This document shows positions 6,435 through 8,095 of a DNA stretch of 8,095 bases, one piece after another. A program made the position numbers and the translations under genes. A model generated the notes under the pieces. The model was not told the origin of the DNA and did no database searches. It saw nothing but the letters and a program-made list of their open reading frames with translations. The stretch is from Niastella sp. (lineage in GTDB: Bacteria > Bacteroidota > Bacteroidia > Chitinophagales > Chitinophagaceae): positions 1-8,095 of the forward strand of contig JAJKIL010000289.1 in the NCBI GenBank assembly GCA_021154515.1, read 5' to 3'. The number at the start of each line of letters is the position of its first letter. The first letter of the stretch is position 1.

Positions 6435-6547
6435 GTATAATGTATAAGGTTTAAAGTTGTTAACTCATTTTACATGCTTTCTCTTAGCAAAAAGAGATCT
6501 GCCCAAACATGTTAGAGTAACTACTTTAAACCTTATATTTTTTATAC
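6435..6547. repeat. long nested inverted repeat made of TAARGTW heptads
   Basis: The left arm (6435-6466) and right arm (6515-6547) are near-complementary over about 32 bases; both contain TATAAGGTTTAAAGT (or its complement) with few differences around it. The spacer also pairs: ACATG (6472-6476) with CATGT (6508-6512), and TCTCTT (6480-6485) with AAGAGA (6492-6497). The left arm region consists of four consecutive heptads, TAAAGTA to TAAAGTT (6431-6458). A T6 run (6538-6543) is part of the right arm. It begins 12 bases after the small gene's stop, so it could end or stabilise that transcript; a small mobile-type element is an alternative. Confidence 0.65.
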
Positions 6548-6603
6548 CTGTTAACATAAACTTTACCGTTTTTGCGGCTATTCTTTTCTCGCGGTTTTTT
6601 ATG

Positions 6604-6611
6604 TAAGTTTG
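6604..6611 (+). promoter_or_regulatory. -7 promoter box TAAGTTTG upstream of the transglutaminase-like gene
   Basis: An exact match to the Bacteroidota TAnnTTTG -7 consensus, preceded by a T-rich stretch. No good TTTG lies at the usual 19-base spacing; the nearest is at 6571-6574. It would start transcription near 6618 and leave a leader of about 190 bases before the ATG at 6806. Confidence 0.5.
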
Positions 6612-6613
6612 CT

Positions 6614-6623
6614 TAACCGGTTA
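6614..6623. promoter_or_regulatory. perfect palindrome TAACCGGTTA, operator candidate
   Basis: A 10-base perfect palindrome starts 3 bases behind the -7 box, so it covers the expected transcription start. That is a typical place for a dimeric repressor, but no regulator gene in the window points to it. Confidence 0.25.
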
Positions 6624-6640
6624 CCATATTGTTTCACTGT

Positions 6641-6728
6641 TCAGGGGGATTCAATTCGGTGAACCGGCGGTAAGCGCCTGATATGCTCCATACATTTTTT
6701 TACCAGTTTATCAGGTAAAATCATTACC
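6641..6728 (+). promoter_or_regulatory. possible structured leader RNA with alternative hairpins
   Basis: TCAGG (6641-6645) can pair with CCTGA (6677-6681), enclosing GGCG/CGCC (6667-6670 with 6676-6679 in an alternative fold). ACCGGCGGTAA (6663-6673) equals a conserved stretch of FMN riboswitches. Further on, GGTAA (6714-6718) can pair either with the upstream TTTTACC (6698-6704, 7-bp stem with GGTAAAA) or with the downstream TTACC (6724-6728). These folds exclude each other, as in a switch. The FMN second half is missing and the downstream gene is unrelated to riboflavin, so the ligand class is unknown and the role unproven. Confidence 0.3.
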
Positions 6729-6805
6729 GGTCAAATTACAGTAAGCTTAACACTTGCCATACAAACAAAATGGTTGAACTTTCGTTTCTGTAAAGTAAGT
6801 GCGTT

Positions 6806-7711
6806 ATGAACCAAGCCCAGGATAAATACGGCCATACCCGGAAAGTGCTGCTGGTTATATTAAGTATACTGGCAGTGATACCATTGGCGCCTCTTATCAA
6901 CCGCTATATTCCACCATTAATTCTCGGCGACTGGAACCTTGACCTTACGGTTTCCATTATTTTAGCCGGTACATTAACATTTCTCACACTCAGACTGTTC
7001 CGTTTTTTATTGCTTCCAGCAGTAGGTTTGCTCATATTGGTGCTTATTTATAATCAGTTAACCAATGGCTATGGCTTTGGCAATATGATCAGGGATTATA
7101 AAACCATGGTGCAGAATAATTGGGGCAAAAAGGAACAAAAGGAAATAGACCTGGTGTTACGGCCTACCTTTTTTGATGGCCCGTTAACCAAAACGGTAAA
7201 AACGCTTCAATCGAAAGTGATCGCTACCGATTCCGTGGTACGGAACTATTCCGTAAAATACTCACTGGAATCATTTGACGAATATTACCCCAAGTATGGC
7301 TCACAGGTACGGCTGTTATCGCTGTTCAAGCATATAAACAGCAACTTCAAGTATGTATCTGACTCGGAAAGGGATGAATACTTTGCCACCGCCCGGGAAA
7401 CCATTTTAAACGGACTGGGGGGCGATTGTGATGATCACAGCATTTTAATGGTGTCGTGCATGAAGGCCATAGGCGCTCATTGCCGTATGATCTTAACAGA
7501 TGGTCACTTATATCCCGAACTGCTGTGCGGCGATGAAAAACAGTTCGAGCTGATGCAACAGGCCGTTATTCACCTTTTTGGTAACGAAGCCATCGACAAC
7601 ATGTATTACCACGAACAAAACGGTCAATACTGGATCAACCTCGATTATACCGCCCGCTATCCCGGCGGACCGTATGTTAGCGAAACAGCCTACGCAATTA
7701 TTAATTTATAA
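6806..7711 (+). CDS. membrane-anchored transglutaminase-like (papain-fold) protein
   Basis: A 301-residue protein with three hydrophobic segments (about 14-32, 47-62 and 67-84), then a transglutaminase-like domain (about 115-301). The catalytic triad is visible: Cys208 in GGDCDDHS, His234 in DGHLYPEL and Asp280 in INLDYTARYPGGPY. Charged residues before the first segment and between the second and third (RLFR) point to a cytoplasmic N-terminus and an enzymatic domain outside the inner membrane, in the periplasm. Members of this superfamily act as peptidases, amidases or cross-linking enzymes; the substrate cannot be told here, though a cell-envelope protein or peptide is a reasonable guess. 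The ATG at 6806 gives a natural N-terminus; no clear Shine-Dalgarno. It stands alone behind its own promoter candidate and meets a convergent membrane gene 12 bases after its stop. Confidence 0.85.
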   Translation: MNQAQDKYGHTRKVLLVILSILAVIPLAPLINRYIPPLILGDWNLDLTVSIILAGTLTFLTLRLFRFLLLPAVGLLILVLIYNQLTNGYGFGNMIRDYKTMVQNNWGKKEQKEIDLVLRPTFFDGPLTKTVKTLQSKVIATDSVVRNYSVKYSLESFDEYYPKYGSQVRLLSLFKHINSNFKYVSDSERDEYFATARETILNGLGGDCDDHSILMVSCMKAIGAHCRMILTDGHLYPELLCGDEKQFELMQQAVIHLFGNEAIDNMYYHEQNGQYWINLDYTARYPGGPYVSETAYAIINL

Positions 7712-7723
7712 GCCCACTGCCTT

Positions 7724-8095
7724 TTAGATCTGAACATAATCAGGAATACTCCTGCTGAAAGGATTCTCCGATCTGTCAGCCAACGGTTGTGGCGGGGTTT
7801 TAATACCTTTTGTGAGGAATCCACAGATGGCCACGGGAAGGGCCACTAAGGAAGATAAATAATACACCAGGAAGTTATCGGTGGAGGTAGAAGTGCCTGG
7901 CAGGAAATAATCGAAAATATAAATAACAACAAAAGTTCCGTATTCAAAAAAAAGGGCTGCGTAGATCAACAGCAGGCCCTTTACGGGACCAGTCAGTTTG
8001 ATCTGCTGTAATTTCAAAATGATCTCCCATACGATCACACTCAGCACAATTAGCAGCTCCCCGCCCAACACATATTCCAGCGCATCGGTATTAAA
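7724..8095 (-). CDS. multi-pass membrane protein of unknown function, C-terminal part
   Basis: The frame is open to the right edge of the window (123 residues visible), so the N-terminus lies outside; the GTG at 8071 is inside the first membrane segment and is not the start. Three hydrophobic segments can be seen: around LGGELLIVLSVIVWEIILKL, then GLLLIYAALFFEYGTFVVIY, then FLVYYLSSLVALPVAICGFL. A hydrophilic tail rich in Pro, Ser and Arg follows (about the last 30 residues, ending SIPDYVQI). I recognise no family or catalytic motif. It converges on the transglutaminase-like gene with a 12-base gap that holds no terminator hairpin, so the two transcripts probably overlap. Confidence 0.7.
   Translation of the reverse strand, partial: FNTDALEYVLGGELLIVLSVIVWEIILKLQQIKLTGPVKGLLLIYAALFFEYGTFVVIYIFDYFLPGTSTSTDNFLVYYLSSLVALPVAICGFLTKGIKTPPQPLADRSENPFSRSIPDYVQI

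Larger units (their letters stand above)
6424..6805. other. non-coding stretch with hairpin element, promoter and leader
   Basis: About 380 bases without a credible gene. The first third is the long inverted repeat (6435-6547). The rest holds a promoter box (6604-6611), a palindrome (6614-6623) and a leader with several possible hairpins up to the ATG at 6806. No protein-like frame or tRNA is seen. Confidence 0.6.

Noticed and set aside
5668..6547. CRISPR array or transposon ends, suggested by the repeats.
   Set aside because: The repeats are 7-base, degenerate and without regular spacers; no cas or transposase gene and no clear target-site duplication is present.
6631..6805. Complete FMN riboswitch.
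   Set aside because: Only a first-half-like stretch is present; the second conserved half is missing and the gene downstream has no link to riboflavin.
7712..7723. Terminator between the last two convergent genes.
   Set aside because: The 12-base gap has no inverted repeat or T run.

Overview
The window looks like a chromosomal stretch of a Bacteroidota bacterium, most likely of the Chitinophagaceae type. The reasons are a FecI-like ECF sigma factor of the Bacteroidota kind, mostly no Shine-Dalgarno before the genes, and TAnnTTTG-type -7 promoter boxes. This placement comes from style and remembered homologues, not from a search.

Bases 1-3077 hold a bacterial non-homologous end-joining (NHEJ) locus. 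On the plus strand is the 3' part of ligD (rest of the ATP-dependent ligase domain, OB fold, long Lys/Thr-rich linker, complete primase-like polymerase domain). Facing it on the minus strand are ku and, 107 bases downstream of ku, a small PA2169/DUF2383-type four-helix protein. LigD and Ku together are the core two-protein bacterial break-repair machine. The helical protein lies between them and ends 14 bases from the ligD stop.

Divergently from ku (3289-4986) runs a fusion of a HAD-type phosphatase with a HerA/DUF87-like P-loop ATPase and an extra C-terminal helical domain. The ku and fusion-gene leaders carry the same bipartite motif (TACTGGC, 14-15 bases, CCTAAT) in mirrored positions close to their start codons. 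This suggests a shared promoter class. An intrinsic terminator follows the fusion gene.

Bases 5113-5622 encode an ECF sigma factor with no anti-sigma or TonB receptor gene behind it in the window. It is followed by about 530 non-coding bases that contain degenerate 7-base tandem repeats, imperfect inverted repeats and a promoter candidate. Then comes an 89-residue acidic protein of unknown function (6154-6423), preceded by an unusually strong Shine-Dalgarno. Behind it is a long nested hairpin (6435-6547) built of TAARGTW heptads.

Bases 6604-7711 hold a promoter box, a palindrome, a possibly structured leader of about 190 bases with alternative hairpins, and a membrane-anchored transglutaminase-like protein. 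The window closes with the 3' part of a convergent minus-strand membrane protein (7724-8095), which is open at the right edge.

The best leads are the NHEJ neighbourhood (DUF2383 protein and HAD-ATPase fusion beside ku/ligD), the shared motif in the divergent promoters, and the two structured intergenic regions.
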